Of a stretch of 64,000 nt of DNA, positions 1-51,819 are shown one piece after another. The notes beneath the pieces were generated by a model that did not search any database, was not told where the DNA came from, and was given only the letters and a program-made list of their open reading frames with translations. The stretch comes from Branchiostoma belcheri. Lineage: Eukaryota; Chordata; Leptocardii; Amphioxiformes; Branchiostomatidae. Positions within the stretch are counted from its first letter, which is position 1. Every line of letters starts with the position of its first letter. A program made the position numbers and the translations under genes. The stretch covers positions 5,597,580-5,661,579 of the forward strand of contig NW_017804020.1 in NCBI RefSeq assembly GCF_001625305.1. The letters are read 5' to 3'.

Positions 1-40532
<40,532 letters not shown>

Positions 40533-43415
40533 CATGTCCAACTCTGCAGGTGTTCTACACATGCCATCTACAATCTCACCTTCCCTTCAGTAGGACTCTT
40601 CCATGTAGAGAGACAGGCAGGGTTGTGGACCAAACCTTTTCTTACCCGCATTCCACTATGGGTAACTTTTTTTTGATAACATTCCCCATTTTATTGCATT
40701 TCTTGAGTGGTCAATCTACAACCCCATGGTCAGTTAAACATCATTTTTAATTGTTTTAATTAGCCGGTATGTCCATCTACTATCAGAAAACAGACAAGAA
40801 AGATATACTTGTATGGGTGCCGTTTATGCCTTTCAGTATCACAACATGCCTTAACGGTCAAATTTCCATTCATATCTTCTTTTCATACATTAGGGATTGT
40901 TGTGATGAACATTTTATCCAAAAATGCTGAATCAATGGGAACAGATTTCCAAGAAACTTTAAATTACAGTTGCTCTTCTTCTTCAGTCAATCACAAATTA
41001 TGTAGTATGGCTTAGCTTTGATTCAAGAAATTGTGACGACTTAAAGCTTTAGAATCTCCTTTTTAGTGCCGATTAGTCAAATTATCTTAAGTTCGGCCAA
41101 AATAATGAGAAATCATTTTTGTTGGTAATCAACTGTAGTAGTGAAGAATGATATACTTGAGATAATTACTACTTTATGTGTAGTATTTTTTAAAACTACA
41201 TGTATCATAATAGATTTGGCAAAGGGTACTGTACCTGATAAAGAAACAGTGAAAAAGGAGTGCCCATATGACAAGCAAATGTATTCAACCTACATGGATA
41301 TTGCGTGACGAAATTAATCCCATAATTTAGGACAAGACATGAAATTCAAATGTTAAAGGTTGAATTTTTGTAAATATTTGTTTGGTTTTAATGATGGTGT
41401 CTTTTACATTTAATGTTATGCATTGACATTTGTTTAATATTAATTGACATCAAAAAGTTAGTGTTGATAACTGCATTTCATATACCAATCGGATCATGAT
41501 AGGGTTTGAAGAAAAGACCAAAGTGAATAAAAAATCAATGTGTATCTTTTAAGAAACTTTCATGGTTGTACTCCACTAAACAGGGTGTATTTTTTAAATG
41601 TAATGATAGCTGTTCTTAATATTGTTTTTAATGTCAATTATATACATGCATGTCAATTAGTGAACTAGTTTGAAGTTATTTTATCAAATTCCAAATGTCT
41701 ACTTATGTCTACTATAGATGACATACCAAAATCAGCTCTTTCCTGTAGAAAAAGTGTTTCCTTTTCAAAAGACAACAGTTTGTGGCTGATAATAGATACT
41801 CCTACAATTTCATGTTCAGTAGCATTGTACCAAAGTTTGTGGCAAATCTGTCACAGTAATGCCATCTAGCTGTAGTAATGAGAAGTGCAGATGGCTTACA
41901 TTACCTAAGCCACTACATATCTGTAGTTTAGGATAGAACATCGCTGACTTAAGTGTTGCTACCTAACAATCAGAGGGAACCTATATTCCCCAGCTCATTT
42001 TCAGATACTAGTAATTGACAGTCATGCTGACTACAGAAGACCTTAATACTCGAGCACATGTACATGTTATAATGACTAGAATGTGAAGCTTGTACAGTTG
42101 TCTGCCCATAGGACACACCCAAGCCTCTTGTAATATAACAACTTTTGTAAAGTTAACATGTATAATAAGAATTGTGCTTATCACACTCACACAGTCTCTG
42201 GTATGTGGCCTCAGAACAAAAAGTGTCACTGCAGTTTATGTATTGAGACACAGACAGGCAGTAACTGTTGTAGATGCCATGTAGAAGATTATATAACAGT
42301 ACTTAAGTCTTACAGCTTCTATGTATAGCTCCTACATAAAAGTGGTACATGTTCTCCTGACCACTGTTGGTGACTCCATTTTGGAAAGTTGCGCTCATGT
42401 AGGCTTGTGTCGTTGTTTACCATTTCATGCCACTGACAATCATGACTGTACAGACTGCAGTGTGTATAATATGAACTCAATATGAACTTGAAATCTTTTT
42501 CAAAGTTAGCTTGTTTATCTATATACTTGTTAGCAATTTTTTGGGGTAGGGTCACAGACAAACGAGTGTGCGGAATTTACCATCATCTATGGATGAACAT
42601 TCAGTTTCTCCCTTGAATAATTTGTGGTGCTAATCTTTCAGTTATTAAGTCCAATTTGACCTTTCTCTTATAATTTGATGCTTGCAGTGATCATTGAAAG
42701 TTGGGTAAAGACAAAATATGACCTTCATAACATGAAATTCTACTGTTCAATAATTATGATCTGGTTGAGGATTTTGTATTTCCAACTAAAATTCGAAGGA
42801 AGTAATTAACTTAAATAATCACAGAATAAAAGAAAGCTTGCTGCATTTTATGATCATTACATGTGTGTAGTTACAATGTTTGAGCAACAGTTAAGCTTCT
42901 TTAGAAGAACACAAGGTTTTCTTACAGCAAGCTTATTGTCAATTCTGTAAATACAGCCTGTCAACAGTATTCTACAAACCCACCTCTGCACCACAAACTT
43001 GCCAAGCTCATTGGTAATATGCAGTTAGTCTGTAGCAGTTTTTACTGACCACATCAATGGTTCATTACCATACCAAATAGCACAGTCTTCTATATGTCAT
43101 TCTAGAAAAAAAGGAAACCAAAGCTGAAAAATGTTTGATTCTGTTGTTTGTTATGTCAATGCTGTTTATATTTTTAAGTGGAATGATTGTTCTGGACAAA
43201 ACAATTTTCAATCTAAAGCATTTTAAAAAGTACTTAAGAATCCTTGATAACTGTGTGATAGAAATGTTTTGACTTATCAGAATCATGACATAGACAATGT
43301 TATTGTATATTTCTCAATAATATTATGCTGATGATACTATGAAGTTGTTAATGAATTGTTGAATCTTTTTTCTCTACAAATGTGTTTTTTCCAAATAAAG
43401 TGATGAAACTGTCAC
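40533..43415 (+). other. CAMK1: Probable 3' untranslated region of CaMKI
   Basis: About 2.9 kb of AT-rich, non-coding sequence follows the stop codon. AATAAA signals occur at 41526-41531 and 43394-43399. The second is followed within 20 bases by a GT-rich stretch, as expected for a cleavage site. The extent is inferred from these signals only. Confidence 0.55.
43394..43399 (+). terminator. Candidate polyadenylation signal of CaMKI
   Basis: AATAAA followed by GT-rich sequence at about 43413-43430. It is the last such signal before the next gene. Confidence 0.55.
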
Positions 43416-43779
43416 AGTGTTGTCGTTGATGAAATCTGTTTCAAAATTCATTTGCTAGTTTGAAACTATTAACGTTACTTCCACAAGTAACACATTATCT
43501 ACGACTACATGTATATTCAACAGCTCAAAAGCTCCGTCTAACGGCTAAAAATATTACAGACGACTGGAATGAATGTTGCAATATTTATATAAACCGCTAG
43601 ATGTCCCCACTGTCATGTGGGTTATAGGATAGGAAAACAACTTGCACTTCATCCCATGTTTACCAGAGAGGTTATTTTAGGTCATTTCCGCCCAAGGACG
43701 TTTACATAAACCCAGGTACGAGACCTTTACAACATAACTTTGACCTTTGACTCTTTCAGTTGTTTTTGAACAAGTAGCG
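43416..43779. promoter_or_regulatory. Short intergenic region, putative promoter and 5' UTR of the amine oxidase gene
   Basis: Only about 360 bp separate the proposed CaMKI 3' end from the oxidase start codon, so promoter elements of the oxidase should lie here or overlap the CaMKI 3' UTR. No TATA box stands out. A TTTCAG at 43754-43759 could be an acceptor of a leader intron. Confidence 0.4.
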
Positions 43780-46700
43780 ATGAGGAGGTACACTTGTGAT
43801 GTGGTCGTGGTTGGGGCTGGGCTAAGCGGTAAGTCCCTTTAGTGAAGCGGGTGGGGGCGTGTCTGGTTATAACACCTATCAGCGCGTCCTTGACAACTTG
43901 TTTTTCTGGGCAGTAATCTTAACTCGATATCTTGAGACAACATAATTCCTGAAGGAACCGTCGTGGACGGGATGGGGGTCGTTTTGCGTAGGTGACAAGT
44001 AACTTTTTCTTAAGGGACCGTACGATATTTAGTGGGGGGGGGAGGTCCGGTCGTCTTTGGGGGAGGGTCAATGAAAATTTTTTGGGCTCAACGCTAGGGG
44101 GAGGGTCTGGGAAAAATTTTTGGGCCTGGGGTGAGGGTCAAGGTAAAATATACAAGTAAATTTTTCTTAAAGACAGTTGTTCAGCAATAGGACAGTTGTT
44201 CAGCAAATTGACAGAAAACGTTAACGTTAATAGCGTTACATTAAATGTTACATAATGTCCTTATAACTGTGTAACAGTTAACCTTATAGAAAAAATTGGT
44301 AACAGTCCTTTTGCCTACCCGTAGGTTTAACAGCTGCCAGACTGCTACATAAACACGACTTAGATGTGGCTGTTGTGGAGGCTTCTGGTCGTGTTGGGGG
44401 AAGGGCGTGCACATTGGAGGTTCGTTATACATTTGTATCCCTTTTTCATTCTAACAATTACTGGTATGTCATTCTCAAATATCAAGAAAATATATCAGAA
44501 ATTGCCGTAAAAACAGTTTCTGTCTAAAAGGTTGATGTTGAAACAGTGATAAAAGTAAATAAATTCCCCCACACACACACCAGCCATACAAACAAATTAT
44601 CTTCATGTCTGTGTTTTAGAACCCAGACCTTGGCATGGTATCAGACCAGGGTGCCGTTCGCTGTGGGCCACCCATGTCCACCTTATGGCAGCTGATAAAG
44701 GATGTTGGAGTGAAGGTCTGGCAACAGTCCCCTAGCCAAATGGTGTATATCACAGAGGTAAGTGTAGTGTACAGATGCAACAAGGTATTGCCAAACACAA
44801 CCAGTAATGATTCATAGACATATTCACTTTCACAGTACTATACAACAGCTGCTAAAATGAAACAGGAAAGACCCACTTTGGCAAAAAAAAAAGTTCGACC
44901 ACTGAGTTAGCATGTTGTACAACATGATTCCTGTACTATTTTAAAATATTCTTGTTTCATTTTTATATGTCTTATTACAGGATGGTGTGTCAAGGTTCAA
45001 CCCCACATCTCTTCCCACATGGAACCCTCTAGTTAGACTGGACCATCATAATGTCTTCAGTACCATGGACAGGCTGGCTAACCAGGTTAGTCAGATGCCT
45101 AACAGTATCTGTTATAATATCATTATAACACATTCAGTACCATGGACAGGCTGGCTAACCAGGTTAGTCAGAGATCTACAGTATCTGTTATAACATCATT
45201 ATAACACATTCAGTACCATGGACAGGCTGGCTAACCAGGTTAGTCAGATGTCTACAGTATCTATTATAACATCATCATAACACATTCAGTACCAAGGACA
45301 GGCTGGCTAGCCAGGTTGATCAGATGTCTACAGTATCTGTTATAACATCTTTATAACATCTTCAGTACCATGGACAGGCTGGCTAACCATTTTTGTTGCT
45401 CAGATCCCACCAGAAGAGCCCTGGGAGGCCCTGTCAGCCCAGGAGTGGGACTCCTGCACCATGAAGGACTTCTTTGACAGGACTGTGTGGTTCAAGTATG
45501 TCACATTCTGCATTGATATCTGTTAAGTAGTATAAACCTTGAAAAATATCCTGCCCAGAACAGTAATTCTTCAAAGAATTTGTGTGGAGTTTCATAATCC
45601 AGTGTCACACGATTCAGACTATTACAGGTTACAGAAATGATGTGATTGTCCTTGCTGTGGTTGTCCAGGTCAGTGCGAAGGATCACAGATGCGTTTGTCC
45701 GTGCGATCGCCTGTGCCGAGCCAGAGGAGGTGTCCATGTTGTGGTTCCTGTGGCTGCTGGGACAGACAGGAGGGGGGAGGTGGGCAACACTGGTCAACCC
45801 AAACCCACCACAGGTAGTCATCTGCAACTTCATCTTTCTTTTATGTCATGTAATTTGTATATAGTTTTCTTCTTTGTAATGTCCAACATTGACACTAGTA
45901 CCAAATGTGTATGATCTGATAATTGGTTAAAAATGCAAACAAGAGGCACATGTATATGTATGTATATATGAATGTATGTGTGTAGGAGTTACAGAAAAGC
46001 TAACTCCTATGAAAAGCTACATGTAACTCCTATGATAACTAATCATACAGTATAAAGAAGATTAATTATAATATTCATCTTGCATTAAGGATCATAGGTT
46101 TATCAACTTCTAGTCTTCTGAGTAAGTAGGATCAAGGCTAACTGATAGCTGCGATGCCACTGGTTTGTTTATATAATACCAAACACCTTAGCATGATTAA
46201 TGCACAGCTTATAGTTTATGACATTTAGATGGTAATGAATGCCATGGTACATGGAACGGTACACCGCCTTGTTATGTTCCAAACATTCCTTCTACATTGA
46301 GAATGATTTGTGATGGCCATCTTTGTCCTTAGACGAAAACATCACGCGGCAGTCAAAACCCAAGACAAACTGGTCTGTTTGAAAATTGATGTCGCCACTG
46401 ATTGAACTATCTACAGAATTATGGCTCCATCGACTGGTCGCCATGAGAAGGGATCAGGCCAGGTCGCGTTAGCCAGGTGGCTGCCCTGGGCAGGTTGCTT
46501 AATGCTGGCATCAATGGGGAAAATTTTCGGCACGGAGAAAAAGTGGTCACAATGGCCAGGTGGTTGGGTTGAAGAGGTGGTTGCCCAGGCAGGTTTGACC
46601 GTACTCTAATTTTTTTTTCATTCCCAGTTCAGGGTCAGTGGAGGCATGCAGCATCTTTGTAAGGTTCTGGCAGAACAGTTGGGAGACAAGGTGACCTTGA

Positions 46701-49290
46701 ACTGTCCTATCACCAAGGTCGAGAATGTGGAGGATGGAGCCCTTGTCACTAGCAAGGAAGCTACCTGGGAGGTCAGTATGTTGCATGTACCGCTTTATTG
46801 AACTCGTTAAAACAAAACATCAATGTGACACTGTCTCACCTTTTTGTATTCCACCTGAGATAGTTTGACACTACCTGACGTCTGTCCTGCAGGCTAAAGC
46901 TGTCATCCTGGCTGTCCCTCCTCCGTGTTATAGTAAGATTAGCCTCTCGCCAGCCTTGCCTGAGGCCTTCCATCACATCACCATGGGCCGTGTCTACAGG
47001 TGCACTCTGTACTACAAGACTAACTTCTGGGGAAATGGAGGCAAGTTGTTAACGTTAAGATGTGTTGTTGAGAAGTTGTTTGTATCCTTCACTTTTTTTT
47101 ACTCCAAAGCCACATCTGATTACCTTTCTCAGGACTAGAATACAAATTTTAAACTTTAAGGTAAACTGTGATCTTTCCCTTCAAAACTTTATTTGCTCTG
47201 TTATCTATTGAGATTTAATATTTCATTATATCATCAATAGTCCAATGATTTCAGACGTACCATTTTTGCTGCCTGTATCTTGCAGACAGATTTGTACAGC
47301 TGTTTGCAGACTATCCTGGTTGTCTTGTTGTGAATGCCTATGACGACACTGTTCCTGGCAACAAGTACCCAGCATTCACAGCGTAGGCTTGAACACTTCA
47401 ATTTTGATTTCATGGCCATCATTTCTTTTGTAACATTATTTTATACTTTTTGACTCCCATAAATCTGAATCCTGTGTCATTTAGCTCCCAGAATTATTGC
47501 AGCAAAGTTAGATCCTCAAATTTGCTGACTGACTGTTATTGTGGCAGACACATGTAAAAGGATTTCGATTAACATAATTTCTTCAGAGCATTGTCTGTAC
47601 AGTTACACATCTAATTTCCAGGGAACATGAATGAAAATGTCACAATTCTTTTTGAACATTTGTTCCATTTTACAGGACAGTGTCAGGTAGAAATGCAATT
47701 GAAGCAAGAAAGATGACTAAGGAACAAAGGTGAAAAGAATACTTTGTCAACTTCCAATATATGATTTATCTGGCATTTAAGTATCACAAGTACCACATCA
47801 GCTATGCTAGGAGAAGTTGTTGCCAAATATTCTCAACATCTTTCTTTACATTGGTCTCTATTGCCTCTCTCAGAAACGTAGTACATGGTATACAAAAAGC
47901 ATGTTTCATCTTATTGATTACATTTAGTACTCAGCTCATTACTTTCTTACAGGAAAAATGCCATCTGCAAATGTTTGGCCAAAGCTTTTTCTTCAGAAGA
48001 AGCCATGCAGGTGTGTATAAGAGTTCTACCATTACTGCAATTCCAATACAGCAAAGACACACTGAATCACATCAGTCTGAAATAGATTATAACCCAATAT
48101 CACATCAGATCCTACAGTTTATTTGTGGACTGGCTCGACAAATGAAAATGTCAATTTCTAAAAAAATTCTACTTTCCTTAAGTTCCTTATTGTAATACAC
48201 TTGTTGGAGCTGCCACCTACTTAGGAATGCTGTTAGCAATAAGACTCTTTGCAGGCATCTTCTATTTCATATTTCTGTAATCATCAATGTGATGTTCATT
48301 GTCTTGGACAGCCTTTGCATTATGAGGAGAAGAACTGGAATGAAGAAGAGTACATTGGTGGAGGTTTCTGTGGACATTTCCCACCTGGTGTTCTCACCTC
48401 TAACAAGACCTTTGGCCGGTAATGGTTTATTTGTGATCTATCCTTAATTGTAGTGATATTTGATGGTTATTAGCCTTGTCACCAATTTTGCTCTAAACTA
48501 GTACAAATTTGGAAAGTATAACCTGGAAGTGAATCAAAGTAGTGACAATCTGAATTTAATTATGTTGGGGTTCAAAGTAAAAGTAATCCTTCTTTAAACT
48601 TAATCCTGTCTCTGACTCCTTTTGTGTTGTACATTTAGGTGCAACCCTACTGCAGGCAGAGTGTTCCTTGCTGGGGCAGAATCAGCCACACGTGGATATG
48701 GCTTTCTGGAAGGTGCAGTCTGGGCCGGTAAAAGATCAGCTGAGCAGGTAAGGTCGACTACAAGCTCTTACATAAGCAGCTACACACTGTACATCATTGT
48801 TTTATAGATGCAAGACTTTGGTTAAAGTCCCTATTATATAACAGTCAGCCTTTTGGTACAATGATGGCACAAAATATGATTGATGAGCTGTATGCACATA
48901 CATGAGTGTATATACATGAGTGTATACCAACCCAGCATACTCAGACAAGTAATTGGTAAACTGAGACAGTTATCTTACTCCCAGTAATGAGATGCCATGG
49001 CACATAAGTCTTCTGACAGAGAAGGAGGCAAATATTGTGATCTCAAACACCAGGGGGCTTTTCATAGCAAACTGCTGCTGCTGTTATGTTATGAACTAGG
49101 GACTAAGTCTGACTAATGTATGGATGGTAGCACAGGCTCTTGGGTTTTGTGATGATTAAGCTGGAAACTTCTGCAGCACACCTTGGTAAGTGCTTGGTGA
49201 TGGTGTTGAACTAAATCCTGTATGTTGCAGGTGATTGCAGTTGCTTCACAAGCTGCTGATGACAGCCATCCTGAGGGAACAGAGAAGTGA
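43780..49290 (+). CDS. FAD-dependent amine oxidase, monoamine oxidase-like
   Basis: Fourteen exons: 43780-43828, 44325-44419, 44620-44757, 44981-45085, 45404-45495, 45669-45813, 46628-46771, 46893-47040, 47286-47382, 47676-47729, 47953-48010, 48312-48418, 48639-48747 and 49231-49290. They total 1,401 nt (466 residues) with consistent phases. The N-terminus has the dinucleotide fold [12 protein letters not shown] (residues 6-17), the ribose-binding Glu35 and GRVGGR (38-43). MAO-like landmarks follow: [42 protein letters not shown] and [13 protein letters not shown]. The family oxidises amines using O2 and FAD. Three MAO hallmarks differ: SGGCY, which carries the covalent-FAD Cys, is GGGF; the active-site Lys is Arg (VYRC); and both aromatic-cage Tyr are Phe. 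The transmembrane anchor of MAO is missing (the tail ends [15 protein letters not shown]), so it is predicted soluble with non-covalent FAD. The substrate is unknown. Confidence 0.9.
44033..44135 (+). repeat. G-rich imperfect repeats in oxidase intron 1
   Basis: A run of ten G (44033-44042) is followed by three imperfect units of about 35-40 bp, each with GAGGGTC and a T-run before GGG. Several G-runs within 60 bases could form a quadruplex (inference). Confidence 0.5.
45050..45395. repeat. 76-bp minisatellite spanning an exon end and its intron
   Basis: Units start with CAGTACCATGGACAGGCTGG, the T of TACC(A) falling at 45061, 45138, 45214, 45290 and 45366. The spacing is 77, 76, 76 and 76. 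Each unit begins with a copy of the last 25 coding bases of exon 44981-45085 (TMDRLANQ). The first four units carry the following GTTAGT or a variant of it. The intron 45086-45403 is therefore made almost wholly of exon-end plus donor copies. Confidence 0.92.
47041..47285 (+). other. GC-AG intron of the oxidase gene
   Basis: Exon 46893-47040 ends GGA G and is followed by GCAAGT rather than GT; the acceptor is CTTGCAG. Using this GC donor keeps the frame (G|AC AGA TTT, DRF) and conserved MAO-like sequence on both sides. No GT nearby gives a matching phase. Confidence 0.75.
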
Positions 49291-51413
49291 AAGTGTTCTG
49301 CTGTTACTACACATTAGGCAATGGTGGTCTTGTCTATGATTTGTATCAAACAATCTCTTATATCATTATCATATCATATGTTATTGATGATTTTTACTCC
49401 AGATTGTGGTAACGTACATGTACAGTGTTATAATTGCATCACTTACTGATGTGTTAATTCACTGTATCATCTATAGGTAATAGTCATTATCATATAGCCA
49501 GAAGGCGTTGACCAATTAGAAGGCTCCATTTCCCATTATTTATCAGACCGTAACCTCAAAAGTGGTCGGTTATTAGAATAACCGACCACTTTTTGGAAGG
49601 TACCATTTTTCAGGGTATATCAAACATTTATATAATTATACATTCATATTTATATCAAACATTTTTTGTCAAATGTTGAATGCTACTGATAGAGTAACTA
49701 TACTGCTCAAACATTTGTACTAGTTTGGGTTTTGGCAGATGTTTCCCTTTTCATATACAAGTTGTAGGAAGGATATTGACTGCCATGTATCATGACTGAC
49801 TATAATGAATACCTGCTGGCACACATTTGTTTACAGTAATAGTCTGAAGACTTCTGCTTTAAATTCCAAATTACCTACTGTCATGGGTGGATATGATATT
49901 ACCTGACATATGTATAAAATTTCTAGTAAAGAGAATAATGATCTATTAGATGGCAGTTTGAGTGTGTCATAATATAGTAAAAGTTATATAGTATGCCTAG
50001 TCTAGAACAGTTAGTTTTCTAATTTTTCGTGTATCTCTGTACTAGTCAGTCTTTTGAGAGTTTCCTGTAACTGGAATTTTGTATCAATCAAAGAAGAGCT
50101 GATCATACATTGCAAAACAGCTTATACAACACAATACATAAGACATTATGTATTATTCAGAAAGCTTTTTTATGAAAGTGCAGTCATTCTCCTCAGCATC
50201 AACGTGGCAGTCAGTTTTCTTGGAAAAGGCAATGCCCCCTTTGGCTCCTCACAAACCCGTCAGTACGTCACAACCTGTTTAAACTCAAACCTCAGGTGAT
50301 CCAGGCCTGGCCCTCCTGTCTCTGCACTTAATAGCAATCTGCCAGCTTCAACACATGGTTGAACAACAAAGTGTCACAACTAAATTCCAATTTCCTGGGC
50401 ATGATTAAGGATGTGTACTTCACAGGTAATTGGCTTATGTTTCAAAGGTTGTGGAATGATGACAGTTATAACGGGCAACCACAGGGGTGTTACCATTAAC
50501 ATAGACTAATAACTAACAATTAAAATCAAAGTAATGAAGAAGCTAGCGTGGGAGTTATCCTTATCATGATCTCTGTATGAAGTAAGACATTTATATTGCA
50601 TGTTTCTCTTCATATCCAAGGGGAAATGATGGGTTCATCGTGTGATCATTTACCAGACTGAGTACAATATTTTTTTTGCCTCCATGGTACAATCAAGGTT
50701 GTTTTTAAACCTCTTTGATACAATCATGGAGGTAAAAAAACACCTTCTTGGTACAATGATGTGGTAGAAAGAGATGCTGCTCCTCCATTCTTGTGCCAAG
50801 AATACAACATGCATCTGTACACGTTTTGCTTTCCCAAAGGCAATCATGAGAACACAAGATATATTAGGAGATATAATGCAACCAATATTCTTGGCACCTC
50901 AATCACCCTTCACTAGCTGGAGCCGCATAGTTTCTGTTTGGAGACTTTATTGAGTTTTCTAGAAGTGGGTTGGCTTGAAAACTAGTCTTCTCCGTGAATC
51001 TACTGGATATTGGACACCCCAGCCCCTCCTTCAGCTGGCATTATGCCCTGGACATCCACGCTTCTCACTGGGCTTCTGAGAATGCAACAGACTGGCTAAA
51101 TCGCCTAAAACTGAGCAATATCCTTCAAGGTCCAAACTCAATTGAGGACTTCAACATGATTTCCTCAGCAACTTTGTTAAGGTATCTTTCGTATGCTTCT
51201 TCAGCAGTGTCTAGCCTTCTAAGTATGGACTGTCTCTACCATAATTGTATGCAAGCCGTTTCTTTCGCCAGAGTGGCCTTGAAGTGGAAAGCAGCTGCTT
51301 TTAGCGCACTGTTATCTCTGTCAGACACTGACGACCTTAAGATGGCCGTTTGAAATTCATGTAACCCCATTTTTGTAAACAACGTCTCCGAAGGTCTCCA
51401 GAATATCTATTTA
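49291..51413. other. Intergenic region downstream of the oxidase gene
   Basis: Holds the oxidase 3' UTR of unknown extent, the 49558-49593 palindrome, and an imperfect hairpin around 50669-50740 (TTTTGCCTCCATG pairing with CATGGAGGTAAAA). The 119-codon frame at 50994-51353 has no domain features and no clear splice context, so it is not called as a gene. Confidence 0.5.
49558..49593. repeat. Perfect palindrome, 17-bp arms
   Basis: The left arm AAAAGTGGTCGGTTATT (49558-49574), a 2-bp centre AG, and the exact reverse complement (49577-49593). It lies 268 bp past the oxidase stop codon, probably in the 3' UTR, where the RNA would form a strong hairpin. Confidence 0.9.
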
Positions 51414-51819
51414 GGCCATGTTGATTTGATTATATGGATGACATCCTCCGGGAGCCCCAAAACTGATGCGCGCGTGCGAATAAAAAAAAGTTTTGCAAAA
51501 AAAAAAACTTGTTTTCATTATGAAATCTACGTAGTCATGAGGGTTGAGCAAATGGCACAGAATATGGTTTGGCGAATAATCTAGTCTTCAAGTTCATTTC
51601 TTTACAATTTCGTCTTTTTTTTCGTTTGATTTTGGCATTCTACGACATTGGTATAGTTTTTATTAATTTTTTTTGTAACTTATGGTATATTTTTGCTCAT
51701 TTTGCAACTGTTGTACGATTGTACGATTTACAGTATGGTTGAAAACTTTTTTTTTTGTGGAAACGGCCGAAAATTCATGCGCGCGTGGATGTCATCCATA
51801 TAATCAAATCAACATGGCC
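51414..51819. mobile_element. MITE with GGCCATG termini and TTA target duplication
   Basis: A 406-bp non-coding element with perfect terminal inverted repeats of at least 33 bp: the left end starts GGCCATGTTGATTTG and the right end is its reverse complement. TTA flanks both ends (51411-51413 and 51820-51822). The interior has A-runs and T-runs and a GCGCGC block near each end. The 3-bp TTA duplication and GGCC ends fit PIF/Harbinger (family knowledge). The termini differ in sequence from the 8095-8480 element, so it is a separate family. Confidence 0.88.

Noticed and set aside
47761..48195. 144-codon plus-strand open frame
   Set aside because: It overlaps oxidase exon 47953-48010 in a different frame. 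The conserved MAO-like reading is the other frame.
50994..51353. 119-codon open frame before the MITE
   Set aside because: No family resemblance or clear exon signals, and other chance frames of similar length occur in the window. Left unannotated, but a protein search would settle it.
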